14,151 nucleotides of DNA from H17-190 sp034435615. GTDB lineage: Bacteria; Chloroflexota; Dehalococcoidia; SM23-28-2; HRBIN24. The position numbers and the translations under genes were made by a program. Below, one piece after another: positions 1 through 6,502 of the stretch; the first letter of the stretch is position 1; every line of letters starts with the position of its first letter. Location of the stretch: contig DAOTWZ010000005.1 of assembly GCA_034435615.1 (NCBI GenBank), positions 1 through 14,151 on the forward strand, given 5' to 3'. The notes beneath the pieces are model-generated. The model was not told where the DNA came from and did not search any database. It was given only the letters and a program-made list of their open reading frames with translations.

Positions 1-348
1 GAGGACGAGCTGGAGCGGATAGTGGAGGAGTGGACGCTGACCCAGGACCCCTTCGAGGCGACGCGCAGGCTGCAGGAAGCGGGCGTGGCCGCCTTCCCGC
101 CCCTCAACAACAAGGAGATGCACGATGATCCCCACCTGCTGGAGCGAGGGGTCTTCGTGGAGAAGGAGCACCCGGTGGTGGGAGTGCGCCGGCACATCGG
201 CATCCCCTGGCGGATGTCGGCCACGCCCTGCGAGGTGTGGCGGGCCGCTCCCGTCATGGGACAGGACAATGACTACGTCCTGGGTGAACTGCTGGGGCTG
301 AGCCAGCAGGAGATAGCGGAGCTCAAAGAGAAGCAGGTCATCGTCTAG
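1..348 (+). CDS. CaiB/BaiF (class III) CoA-transferase, C-terminal part
   Basis: The frame is open from base 1, so this is the last 115 residues of a longer gene whose start lies upstream. Class III CoA-transferases move CoA between organic acids and are normally about 380-420 residues. What remains fits the C-terminal region of that family: a helix, then AAFPPLNNKEMHDDPHLLER, which matches the usual 'P-x-N-x(3)-E-x(3)-DPHL-x-ARG' stretch, then VEKEHPVVG and a substrate-lid segment ending in LGLSQQEIAELKEKQVIV, which is the standard family ending. The catalytic Asp of this family is N-terminal and therefore outside the window. The gene ends 12 nt before the preferred start of the dehydratase gene, so the two are probably co-transcribed. 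The family call is firm; the acid substrate is unknown. Confidence 0.88.
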   Translation, partial: EDELERIVEEWTLTQDPFEATRRLQEAGVAAFPPLNNKEMHDDPHLLERGVFVEKEHPVVGVRRHIGIPWRMSATPCEVWRAAPVMGQDNDYVLGELLGLSQQEIAELKEKQVIV

Positions 349-360
349 AGGGTGGCGGCG

Positions 361-690
361 GTGACGGGGCCACGGGTGCTGTCCGAGGAGGAAGTGCGAG
401 AGGCCCTGGCCCAGCTCTCGGGCTGGGAGCTGCGAGAGGGGCGGCTGCGCAAGCAGTACACCTTCCGCACCTTCCTCCGGGCCATCGCCTTCGTCAACGC
501 CGTGGCCTACCTGGCCGAGGGGGCGGGCCACCACCCGGACATCACCATCAACTACAATCGCGTCACCCTGCGACTCATAACCCACAGCGAGGGAGCGCTG
601 ACCGACCGCGACTTCGCCCTGGCCAGGGAGATAGACGAGAAGCTGGGAGGCCGCCTCATCGTCCCGCCCGAGGGGGCGCCAGGCGGCTGA
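361..690 (+). CDS. 4a-hydroxytetrahydrobiopterin dehydratase (PCD/DCoH family)
   Basis: The 109-residue protein matches pterin-4a-carbinolamine dehydratase, a small cytosolic alpha/beta enzyme that dehydrates 4a-hydroxytetrahydropterin to the quinonoid dihydropterin. The family signature is visible: the AGHHPDI motif with the paired active-site histidines, an aromatic residue in INYNRV, the TH of LITHSEG, and the Asp of LTDRDFALA. It begins in the usual way with LSEEEV and an amphipathic helix. A GTG at 352 would add three residues, but the purine-rich GAGGGTGG at 348-355 sits at a working distance only from the GTG at 361, so I chose that start. No aromatic amino acid hydroxylase is nearby; in bacteria without one, members of this family are often linked to molybdopterin or other pterin roles, so the physiological role is uncertain. 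Confidence 0.9.
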   Translation: MTGPRVLSEEEVREALAQLSGWELREGRLRKQYTFRTFLRAIAFVNAVAYLAEGAGHHPDITINYNRVTLRLITHSEGALTDRDFALAREIDEKLGGRLIVPPEGAPGG

Positions 691-715
691 AGCGACAGGC
701 ATCGACCTGTCGACG

Positions 716-746
716 GAGGAGGCCCCCGGGGTGCGGGGGCCTCCTC
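716..746. terminator. Perfect 13-bp hairpin between convergent genes
   Basis: GAGGAGGCCCCCG (716-728) is exactly complementary to CGGGGGCCTCCTC (734-746) around the 5-nt loop GGGTG. It lies 25 nt after the dehydratase stop and 24 nt beyond the end of the leftward monooxygenase gene, the place expected for a bidirectional terminator. There is no U-tract on either side, so it may act as a GC-rich pause or 3'-end stabilising stem rather than a classical intrinsic terminator. Confidence 0.7.
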
Positions 747-770
747 GCATCCCTGGGCGTCAGGCCGACG

Positions 771-1865
771 TCAGGAGACGCCAGCCGGAGCGAGGTCAGC
801 TATCTTCGGCATCACCTCGGTGGCCAGCAGCCTGATGCACTTCTCGAAGGGCTCGTGGTAGTCCTTGTGGTCATAGATGAGCATCAGGAGAGTGCCGAAG
901 CCACCGGAGAGCTCGTACAGCTCGTGGATCTTCTCCAGCACCGTCCGGGGAGAGCCCACCAGCCAGACGTGGTCCACCAGGTACTCCACCGTCACCTGGT
1001 CGTCGGGGACGCTGGGGTCGTGCTTGAAGATGTCCAGGAGCCGGAACTCGGCGAAGAGAGGTAGGAGGTACTCCCGCCAGGCGCGGCCGCTCATGCTGTG
1101 GATGGCGTGGTAGCGGGCCTCCTCGTCCGTGTCGGCGATGTAGATGTCGCGGACGATGCGCCACTGACTCCGCGAGGGCTGTTTACCGGACTTGCTGGCC
1201 CCCTCCATCACCGCCTCCCAGTGGCTGGCGATGTAGGCCTTGTTGAGGCCCAGGCTGAGGGGGATGAAGCCCCTTTCGCCAGCGATCATCAGGGTGGGCG
1301 ACTTGGGGCTCAGAGAGGCGACGCCGATGGGCGGGTGGGGCTTCTGGAAGGGCTTTATGTGGAACTTGAGGAGGTTGTACATGGTGTCCGGGTAGTTGAC
1401 GGTCCAGAACTTACCCTCGTAGCGGAAGGGGCCGTCCGCCTCCCAGAGCTTCAGGATGATGTCAATGGACTCCCGGGCCATCTCCCGGTTCTCGCCCTTG
1501 AAGCCGTCCACGTCGAAGAGGAGCCAGTCGCTGGGGAGGCCAGCCGAGCCGATGCCGAACATGAAGCGCCCCTGAGCGATGTGGTCCAGATAGGCCACGC
1601 GGCAGGCCAGCTCTGCCGGGTGGTGGAAGGGTAGGAGGTGGACGCCTGTGGCCAGCTTGATCCGCTTGGTGGTCATGAGCGCCTGGGCGATGAGGAGGTC
1701 GGGCGCCGGGATGGGCTCCCAGGGGGAGGTGAAGTGCTCGCCTATCCAGGCCTCCTCGAAGCCCAGCTCGTCCGCCAGTTGGAGGAACCAGAGGTCCCAC
1801 TGGTGCGCCTCATAAAGGGAGCGCTCTGGAGGGTGACCGGGCATCAGGAAGAAGCCTACCTTCAT
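771..1865 (-). CDS. LLM-class flavin-dependent oxidoreductase (luciferase-like monooxygenase)
   Basis: This 364-residue protein is of normal length for bacterial luciferase-like monooxygenases, which use reduced FMN or F420 on a TIM-barrel fold to oxidise aldehydes, ketones, terpenes, sulfonates and other small molecules. Family marks seen are KVGFFLMPG at the first strand, LADELGFEEAWIGEHF at residues 31-45, then LATGVHLLPFHHPAELA, the next barrel strand RFMFGIGSAG, and the late WLVGSPRTVLEKI typical of the family. It resembles proteins annotated as limonene-1,2-monooxygenase-like, but the substrate and the FMN/F420 choice cannot be settled by eye. The start is well supported: AAAAGGAGG sits at 1878-1870, 4 nt before the ATG. 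It lies 299 nt downstream of the leftward HPRT gene and probably has its own promoter in that gap. Confidence 0.9.
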   Translation of the reverse strand: MKVGFFLMPGHPPERSLYEAHQWDLWFLQLADELGFEEAWIGEHFTSPWEPIPAPDLLIAQALMTTKRIKLATGVHLLPFHHPAELACRVAYLDHIAQGRFMFGIGSAGLPSDWLLFDVDGFKGENREMARESIDIILKLWEADGPFRYEGKFWTVNYPDTMYNLLKFHIKPFQKPHPPIGVASLSPKSPTLMIAGERGFIPLSLGLNKAYIASHWEAVMEGASKSGKQPSRSQWRIVRDIYIADTDEEARYHAIHSMSGRAWREYLLPLFAEFRLLDIFKHDPSVPDDQVTVEYLVDHVWLVGSPRTVLEKIHELYELSGGFGTLLMLIYDHKDYHEPFEKCIRLLATEVMPKIADLAPAGVS

Positions 1866-1934
1866 AATTCCTCCTTTTCCGTCACGTAATGATTAAGCCC
1901 CCCGGCGGCCTTTCGTCTTGCAGCGTCGGCGACG

Positions 1935-1966
1935 GGCAGATTACGTGGTCTCCCACTTGGTCTGCC
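1935..1966. promoter_or_regulatory. Interrupted dyad symmetry upstream of the monooxygenase gene
   Basis: GGCAGA (1935-1940) pairs with TCTGCC (1961-1966); inside, GTGG (1945-1948) pairs with CCAC (1953-1956) around TCTC, leaving symmetric 4-nt internal loops. It begins 70 nt upstream of the leftward ATG. The symmetry could be a regulator-binding site or a leader hairpin. No regulator gene is adjacent, so the role is inferred only from position. Confidence 0.3.
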
Positions 1967-2039
1967 TGCCGCTCCCACTGCCTGATTACTCAGCCACCGG
2001 AGGGCATATTTCACCGTAACACGCCTCTTCCGATATTTC

Positions 2040-2160
2040 AAATCGAATCAGGGACGTCGCGTGGCCCAGGAAGGGGCAATGCGCGGTAAATCGGTCGTCA
2101 GAGACGTCCCTCGCACCTCACCGCATTTTTTCTTATATGTCGAATAGAGAAATTCGATTT
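2040..2160. repeat. Nested 9+9-bp inverted repeats
   Basis: Two perfect 9-bp inverted repeats are nested: AAATCGAAT (2040-2048) with ATTCGATTT (2152-2160), and, one base further in on the left arm, AGGGACGTC (2050-2058) with GACGTCCCT (2103-2111). The right arm carries about 40 extra nt between its two halves, including an internal TCGAAT/ATTCGA hairpin at 2140-2157. No transposase or flanking target duplication is seen. It may be the relic of a small inverted-repeat element or a regulatory structure. Confidence 0.45.
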
Positions 2161-2164
2161 CTTT

Positions 2165-3166
2165 TCAAGGGAGGAGGTCGTGCTTGATGACGCCGATGAA
2201 GGGGAGGTTGCGGTAGCGCTGTCGGAAGTCCAGGCCGTAGCCTACCACGAATTCGTCCGGTATCTCGAAGCCGATGTAGTCCAGCGGCAGGTCCACCAGC
2301 CGGCGCACCCGCTTGTCCAGTAGCACGCAGACCCTGAGGGAGGCCGGCCCCTTGGCCCGCAGGTGCTCCAGCACCTTGTTGAGGGTCATGCCGGTGTCCA
2401 CTATGTCCTCTACCAGAATGACGTCCCGCCCTCGTATGTCCTCGTCCAGGTCTTTGAGGATGCGCACGGACTTGTCGCTGTTGCCGCCGTAGGTGGAGAT
2501 GGCCAGGAAGTCCACGCTCACCGGCAGAGAGAGGTGGCGGATGAGGTCGGCCATGAAGCAGAAGACGCCTCGCAGCACGCCCACCAGCACGGGGGAGCGG
2601 CCGGCGTAGTCCTTTTCTATGGCCTGTGCCAGCTCCGTCACCCGCTGCTGCAGCTTGGCCGGGGGGATCAGGACGTGGTCCACCTCCGGTATGTCGTCCG
2701 GCCCCAGAGGCCCGTAGCCGTACTTGGTCAGCAGCCGGAAGACGTCCCGCTTCTTCAGGAGGATCACCTTCACGTCCGGGTACATCTCCCGGACGAGCCG
2801 CAGCTTGCGGTTCTTCTCTCGGTTGAGGCCGCCCTTGAGCGTGGTCAGCTCCACATAGAGGTTGAACTCAGGGAGGTAGAAGTCGGGCGTGAAGGCCTCC
2901 GTGATGTGGCCATGCTCCCAGCGAAGCGGGAAGGAGCGGGGCTCGTACTGCCACTGGATGCCATAGAAGTCCAGGAGGCGGGCGAACTCCGCCTCCACGG
3001 GATGGACGAAGGGTGACGAGGGCGACGCTGGCTCCTCCGGCGCCGCCGCTGCTGTCTGCTGCGCCTCCTCCGCCGGCTCCGCTGGCCGGCGGCGGGAGCG
3101 GCGCCGCCGGTGTCCCTGGCGATGCTGGCCCTCGCCCTTTTTCCCGCGCTCCAGAGATACCTCCAT
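2165..3166 (-). CDS. Hypoxanthine phosphoribosyltransferase with N-terminal PD-(D/E)XK-like domain
   Basis: Of 333 residues, about 162-333 form a complete hypoxanthine phosphoribosyltransferase, which salvages hypoxanthine or guanine to IMP or GMP using PRPP. The PRPP loop is VEDIVDTGMT at 252-261, LVGVLRG at 194-200 is the pyrophosphate loop, STYGG at 224-228 lies in the flexible loop, and VLLDKR at 281-286 carries the purine-contacting Lys. Bacterial HPRTs are usually about 180 residues. Here roughly 50 basic, low-complexity residues (a run of Arg at 20-27) and a separate domain at about 56-150 precede it. That domain reads like a PD-(D/E)XK restriction-endonuclease fold: E60 in a first helix, TPDFYLPE with D95, then YVELT with E106. 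Thr108 stands where the motif normally has Lys; K111 is close. The ATG at 3166 follows an in-frame upstream stop, has no Shine-Dalgarno site, and has TAAAAT 9 nt upstream, suggesting a leaderless transcript. Confidence 0.88.
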   Translation of the reverse strand: MEVSLERGKKGEGQHRQGHRRRRSRRRPAEPAEEAQQTAAAAPEEPASPSSPFVHPVEAEFARLLDFYGIQWQYEPRSFPLRWEHGHITEAFTPDFYLPEFNLYVELTTLKGGLNREKNRKLRLVREMYPDVKVILLKKRDVFRLLTKYGYGPLGPDDIPEVDHVLIPPAKLQQRVTELAQAIEKDYAGRSPVLVGVLRGVFCFMADLIRHLSLPVSVDFLAISTYGGNSDKSVRILKDLDEDIRGRDVILVEDIVDTGMTLNKVLEHLRAKGPASLRVCVLLDKRVRRLVDLPLDYIGFEIPDEFVVGYGLDFRQRYRNLPFIGVIKHDLLP

Positions 3167-3175
3167 CCGGTATCG

Positions 3176-3204
3176 ATTTTAGGGCAGCGCCGCCCCCCGT
3201 TCCA
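3176..3204 (-). promoter_or_regulatory. Possible leaderless promoter for the HPRT gene
   Basis: Read leftward, TAAAAT (3181-3176) is a good -10 hexamer ending 9 nt before the ATG at 3166. A weak -35 (TGGAAC, 3204-3199) lies 17 bp away. Transcription would start within a few bases of the ATG, consistent with the lack of a Shine-Dalgarno site. Confidence 0.35.
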
Positions 3205-3220
3205 GAGCGAGGGGCCCAGG

Positions 3221-3250
3221 TTGCCTCCCTCGCCCCGCCTCCAGTATCAT
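3221..3250 (+). promoter_or_regulatory. Promoter for the alpha/beta hydrolase operon
   Basis: TTGCCT (3221-3226) and TATCAT (3245-3250, five of six consensus bases) are 18 bp apart, placing the start of transcription about 10 nt before the ATG at 3267. The short leader carries no clear Shine-Dalgarno site. It forms a divergent promoter pair with the HPRT gene inside the 100-nt gap. Confidence 0.5.
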
Positions 3251-3266
3251 TCGGGGCGACCTGCCC

Positions 3267-4055
3267 ATGCCCGTAGCGCACGTCAATGGCGTCGGCCTTT
3301 ACTACGAGGTGTACGGCCAGGGGCCCTGGGTGGTCTTCGCCCACGGCGCCGGCGGCAACCACCTGAGCTGGTGGCAGCAGGTGCCGGCCTTCGCCCAGCG
3401 CTACACCTGCCTGGTCTTCGACCACCGCGGCTTCGGCCTCTCACGGGACGGCTGCAGCGAGGTCGACCCTGCCTGCTTCGTGGCAGACCTGGAGGGGCTG
3501 CTGGACCAGCTAGGGATCCCTGAGGTGCGCCTGGTGGGGCAGTCCATGGGGGGCTTCACCTGCTTGGGCTACACCCTGCGCCATCCCGAACGAGTGCGGG
3601 CCCTGGTGATGGCCAACAGCCTGGCCGGCATGCGGCGGGCCGTCTGGCAGGCGGCCGATGAAGAGGCCCGGCGCATCGCCTGGGAGCGCTGGGAGGAGCG
3701 CCAGCGCCACACGCCCCGCCGCGCCCTGGGACGCCAGTTCGTGGCCGCGCACCCCCGCCTGGCCTTCCTCTACCGGCAGATCGCCGCCCTGAACCCGCCG
3801 CGCCCGCCGGACCTGCCGCGCCGCTACCCCGTCCTGGACCCCGACGGGGCCGCCCTGCGCCGGCTGCCCGTCCCTGTCCTCTTCATCGCCGGGGAGGAGG
3901 ACGACCTCTTCCCCCCCGCACTGGTGGCTGTGGCGCAGCGGCTGGTCCCCCACGGGCGGCTGCTGGTGGTGCCGCAGGCCGGACACTCCGTCTACTTCGA
4001 GCGGCCGGACGTCTTCAACCGGGCAGTGCTGGAGTTCTTCGCCTCCCTGGAGTAG
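3267..4055 (+). CDS. Alpha/beta-fold hydrolase
   Basis: This 262-residue cytosolic protein has the full alpha/beta-hydrolase layout. The oxyanion loop is AHGAGG (25-30), FDHRGFGLS is the usual strand-4 segment, the nucleophile elbow is GQSMGG with Ser93, a Trp/Arg-rich helical cap lies at about 120-180, and the acid is Asp212 in GEEDDLFPP and the base His240 in QAGHS. The complete triad implies an active hydrolase on an ester, amide, lactone or C-C bond; the family does not reveal the substrate. No signal peptide is present. It is the first gene of a rightward run and lies 6 nt before the next gene, with which it is probably co-transcribed. It may open or clip the compound processed by the following oxidoreductase and aminotransferase. 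Confidence 0.9.
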   Translation: MPVAHVNGVGLYYEVYGQGPWVVFAHGAGGNHLSWWQQVPAFAQRYTCLVFDHRGFGLSRDGCSEVDPACFVADLEGLLDQLGIPEVRLVGQSMGGFTCLGYTLRHPERVRALVMANSLAGMRRAVWQAADEEARRIAWERWEERQRHTPRRALGRQFVAAHPRLAFLYRQIAALNPPRPPDLPRRYPVLDPDGAALRRLPVPVLFIAGEEDDLFPPALVAVAQRLVPHGRLLVVPQAGHSVYFERPDVFNRAVLEFFASLE

Positions 4056-4061
4056 AGGACG

Positions 4062-5075
4062 ATGAGGAGGATACGCTTCGTCCAGTTCGGCGTGGGGGCC
4101 ATAGGTGCCCAGGTGGTGAGGCTGGCCCTGGAGGACGGGCGGCTGGAGCCTGTGGGCGCCATCGATCTGGACCCGGAGAAGGCCGGCCGCGACCTGGGAC
4201 GGGTGGCCGGCCTCGACCGAGACCTCGGCATCGTCGTCAGGGAGGACGCCGCGGCCGCCCTCCGGGAGACGGAGGCGGAGGTGGTGGTCCACAGCACGGG
4301 CTCCCGCCTGGACGCTGTATATTCTCAGCTCCGGCAGGCCCTGGAGGCGGGCAGACACGTTATCTCTACGTGCGAGGAGCTGGCCTTCCCCTGGGCCCGC
4401 CACCCGGAGCTGGCGCGGGCCCTGGACCGAGAGGCCAGGGAGCGCGGGCTGCGCGTCCTGGGAGCGGGCGTCAACCCGGGGTTCGTGATGGACCTGCTCC
4501 CCTCCATCCTGAGCGTGGCCTGCCAGCGGGTGGAGGCGGTGAGGGTGCGTCGGGTGGTGGACGTGGCGCAACGGCGCCTCCAGCTCCAGCGCAAGGTGGG
4601 GGTGGGCCTGACCCCGGAGGCCTTCCAGCGAGGGCTGGAGGAGGGGAGCATCGGCCATGTGGGGCTGCTGGAATCGGCTCTCATGGTGGCCGACGCCCTG
4701 GGCTGGCGGCTGGAGCAGGTGGAGGAGGAGGCGGCGCCGGTGCTGGCCCGCGGCTTCCTGCGGGCCGGCGCCTGGCGGCTGGAGGCCGGGCAGGTGGCCG
4801 GCTGCCGCCAGACGGTCCGGGGCCTGGTGCAGGGCAGAGAGGTGCTGCGACTGGAGCTGGTGATGGCGCTGCGGGCCACCGACCCCCACGACGCCATAGA
4901 GATAGACGGCGTCCCGTCCATACGCCTGCGGCTGCCCGGCGGTGTAGAGGGCGACAGCGCCACCGCAGCCCTGGTGGTCCACCTGGCGCCCCTAGTGGCG
5001 GGCGACCTCGCTCCCCCCGGGCTGCTGACCGTGCGGGACCTGCCCCTGGCCCCTCGCACCTACCGGGAGACCTGA
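4062..5075 (+). CDS. NAD(P)-dependent oxidoreductase, 2,4-diaminopentanoate dehydrogenase/DapB-like
   Basis: The 337-residue protein starts with a Rossmann fold: GVGAIG at 10-15, with IDLD a strand later giving the acidic end expected for NAD(H) binding. VVVHSTGS and GRHVISTCEELAFPW follow, a pattern of the dihydrodipicolinate-reductase-like N-terminal domain. LGAGVNPGFVMDLLP and the long second half match the family of 2,4-diaminopentanoate dehydrogenase from oxidative ornithine fermentation, which oxidatively deaminates a diamino acid. Length fits that family. No ornithine aminomutase or thiolase partner genes are beside it, so the true substrate is probably a different amino or oxo acid. 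The ATG at 4062 follows the hydrolase stop by 6 nt, with GAGGA overlapping that stop region; the gene ends 16 nt before the aminotransferase. Confidence 0.8.
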   Translation: MRRIRFVQFGVGAIGAQVVRLALEDGRLEPVGAIDLDPEKAGRDLGRVAGLDRDLGIVVREDAAAALRETEAEVVVHSTGSRLDAVYSQLRQALEAGRHVISTCEELAFPWARHPELARALDREARERGLRVLGAGVNPGFVMDLLPSILSVACQRVEAVRVRRVVDVAQRRLQLQRKVGVGLTPEAFQRGLEEGSIGHVGLLESALMVADALGWRLEQVEEEAAPVLARGFLRAGAWRLEAGQVAGCRQTVRGLVQGREVLRLELVMALRATDPHDAIEIDGVPSIRLRLPGGVEGDSATAALVVHLAPLVAGDLAPPGLLTVRDLPLAPRTYRET

Positions 5076-5091
5076 GCTGGAGGGGGACTCG

Positions 5092-6441
5092 ATGACCATA
5101 CTGGAGGAATATCGACGTCGGCATCCACGCTCGGCCCAGCTATACCAGCGGGCCCTGGAGGCCCTGCCCTCCGGCGTCACCCACGACATACGCTATCTGA
5201 CGCCGTTCCCGATTTATGTCGAGTATGCCCGGGGTGGTCGCAAGTGGGACGTGGACGGCAACGAGCTGGTGGACCTAGTCATGGGCCACGGCGCTCTCTT
5301 TCTGGGCCACGCCCACCCACGGATCACGCAGGCGGTCCAGGAGCAGGCCAGCAAGGGGACCCACTTCGGCGCCTCCCATCAGCGAGAGGTGGAGTGGGCA
5401 GAGCACGTGAAGAAACTAGTCCCCAGCGCCCAGGCCGTCCGCTTCACCAACTCCGGGACGGAGGCCACCCTCATGGCCATCAGGCTGGCCCGTTCCTACA
5501 CGGGGCGGGACAAGCTCCTCAAGTTCGACTACCACTTTCACGGCTGGCACGATGCCGTGGTAGGCGCCCGCTACGCCGAATCGGCCCAACTGCGGGCGGC
5601 AGGGGTGCCCCTGGCCACCCTGAGCAACACCGTCAGCGTCCCCCAGGGCGACATCCAGGCGGTGGAAGAGGCGCTGCGAGAGGGGGACGTGGCGGCGGTG
5701 ATCCTGGAGCCCACCGGCGCCTCCTGGGGCACCCTACCCCTGGCCCCCTCCTTCCTCCAGGAGCTGCGGGAGGTCACCGCGCGCTACGGCACCCTCCTGA
5801 TCTTCGATGAGGTCATCACCGGCTTTCGCATATCCCCCGGCGGTGCCCAGGCGCGTTACGGCGTGACGCCAGACCTGACGACCCTGGCCAAGATCCTGGC
5901 TGGCGGCCTGCCTGGCGGTTGTGTGGCCGGCCGGGCCGACGTTATGGGGATGCTCAGCTTCCGGGGCGACGCCTCCTGGGACACCACGCACCGCGTCTTC
6001 CACCCCGGCACCTTCAACGCCAATCCCCTCTCCGCCGCCGCCGGCGCTACCATGCTCTCCCTCATCGCCGATGGCAGTTACCACACCATCGCCGACTCCC
6101 TGACGCAGCGGCTGGTCCAGGGGATGAACGATGCCCTTCGCCGGGAGGGCGTACCTGGCTGCGTCTACGGCCTCGCCTCCTACTTCCACATCGTCCTGGG
6201 CGAGGAGTGCCCGCGGCCAGAGGGTGGCATCGAGTGGCCCCTGGAGAGCGGCCGCCAGCCGCCCCGCCTCCGCCCCGACGTGGCGGTGGCCCTCAAGCGG
6301 GCCATGATCAACCACGGCGTCGACCTGATGGGCCTCAACGGCGGTTTCCTTTCCGGCGTCCACACCGAGGCCGATGTGGAGCGGGTCCTGGAGGCCTTCG
6401 AGGCGACGCTGGCGGACATGCGGCGTGAGGGGCTACTATAG
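5092..6441 (+). CDS. Class III PLP aminotransferase, glutamate-1-semialdehyde 2,1-aminomutase-like
   Basis: The 449-residue fold-type I PLP enzyme carries the class III signature. NSGTEATLMAIRLAR binds the cofactor phosphate, FHGWHD stacks on the ring, IFDEVITGFR holds Asp239, which contacts the pyridine nitrogen, and TTLAKILAGGLPGG holds the Schiff-base Lys267. HPGTFNANPLSAAAG supplies the second-subunit contact. These features match glutamate-1-semialdehyde aminomutase and its paralogues. The association with an alpha/beta hydrolase, a dehydrogenase and a transporter argues against a haem-pathway HemL and for a catabolic or specialised aminotransferase. The ATG at 5092 is preceded by GGAGGGGGA at a good distance. 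It is probably the third gene of the hydrolase operon. Confidence 0.88.
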   Translation: MTILEEYRRRHPRSAQLYQRALEALPSGVTHDIRYLTPFPIYVEYARGGRKWDVDGNELVDLVMGHGALFLGHAHPRITQAVQEQASKGTHFGASHQREVEWAEHVKKLVPSAQAVRFTNSGTEATLMAIRLARSYTGRDKLLKFDYHFHGWHDAVVGARYAESAQLRAAGVPLATLSNTVSVPQGDIQAVEEALREGDVAAVILEPTGASWGTLPLAPSFLQELREVTARYGTLLIFDEVITGFRISPGGAQARYGVTPDLTTLAKILAGGLPGGCVAGRADVMGMLSFRGDASWDTTHRVFHPGTFNANPLSAAAGATMLSLIADGSYHTIADSLTQRLVQGMNDALRREGVPGCVYGLASYFHIVLGEECPRPEGGIEWPLESGRQPPRLRPDVAVALKRAMINHGVDLMGLNGGFLSGVHTEADVERVLEAFEATLADMRREGLL

Positions 6442-6502
6442 CACTACTGTAGAGAGGTAAGGGAGCGGCCGCCTGGAGGGAAGGGCCGGGCCTGACAGGA
6501 CT

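Larger units (their letters stand above)
1866..2164. other. AT-richer 299-nt intergenic gap with several inverted repeats
   Basis: This is the least GC-rich stretch of the window. Besides the monooxygenase Shine-Dalgarno site it holds a dyad at 1935-1966, a nested pair of inverted repeats spanning 2040-2160, a small hairpin at 2140-2157, CACGTAAT (1883-1890) opposed to ATTACGTG (1940-1947), and the palindrome TAATGATTA at 1887-1895. A rightward open frame at 1889-2089 exists but shows no recognisable motif and is probably chance. No convincing -10/-35 pair could be fixed for the leftward monooxygenase gene. Confidence 0.6.

Noticed and set aside
1889..2089. A 66-codon rightward open frame in the intergenic gap
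   Set aside because: It has no Shine-Dalgarno site, no motif, and runs through inverted repeats. It is more likely chance.
2140..2166. Rho-independent terminator (TCGAAT/ATTCGA hairpin followed by TTTCTTTTC)
   Set aside because: The T-rich tail is on the plus strand, where no gene ends. In the direction of the HPRT gene the hairpin is followed by A-rich sequence, and the stem is only 6 bp.
3510..4982. A 490-codon open frame on the minus strand opposite the hydrolase and oxidoreductase genes
   Set aside because: It lies antisense to two genes with clear family motifs, its product is Gln/His/Gly/Pro-rich with no recognisable fold, and long antisense frames are expected in DNA this GC-rich.
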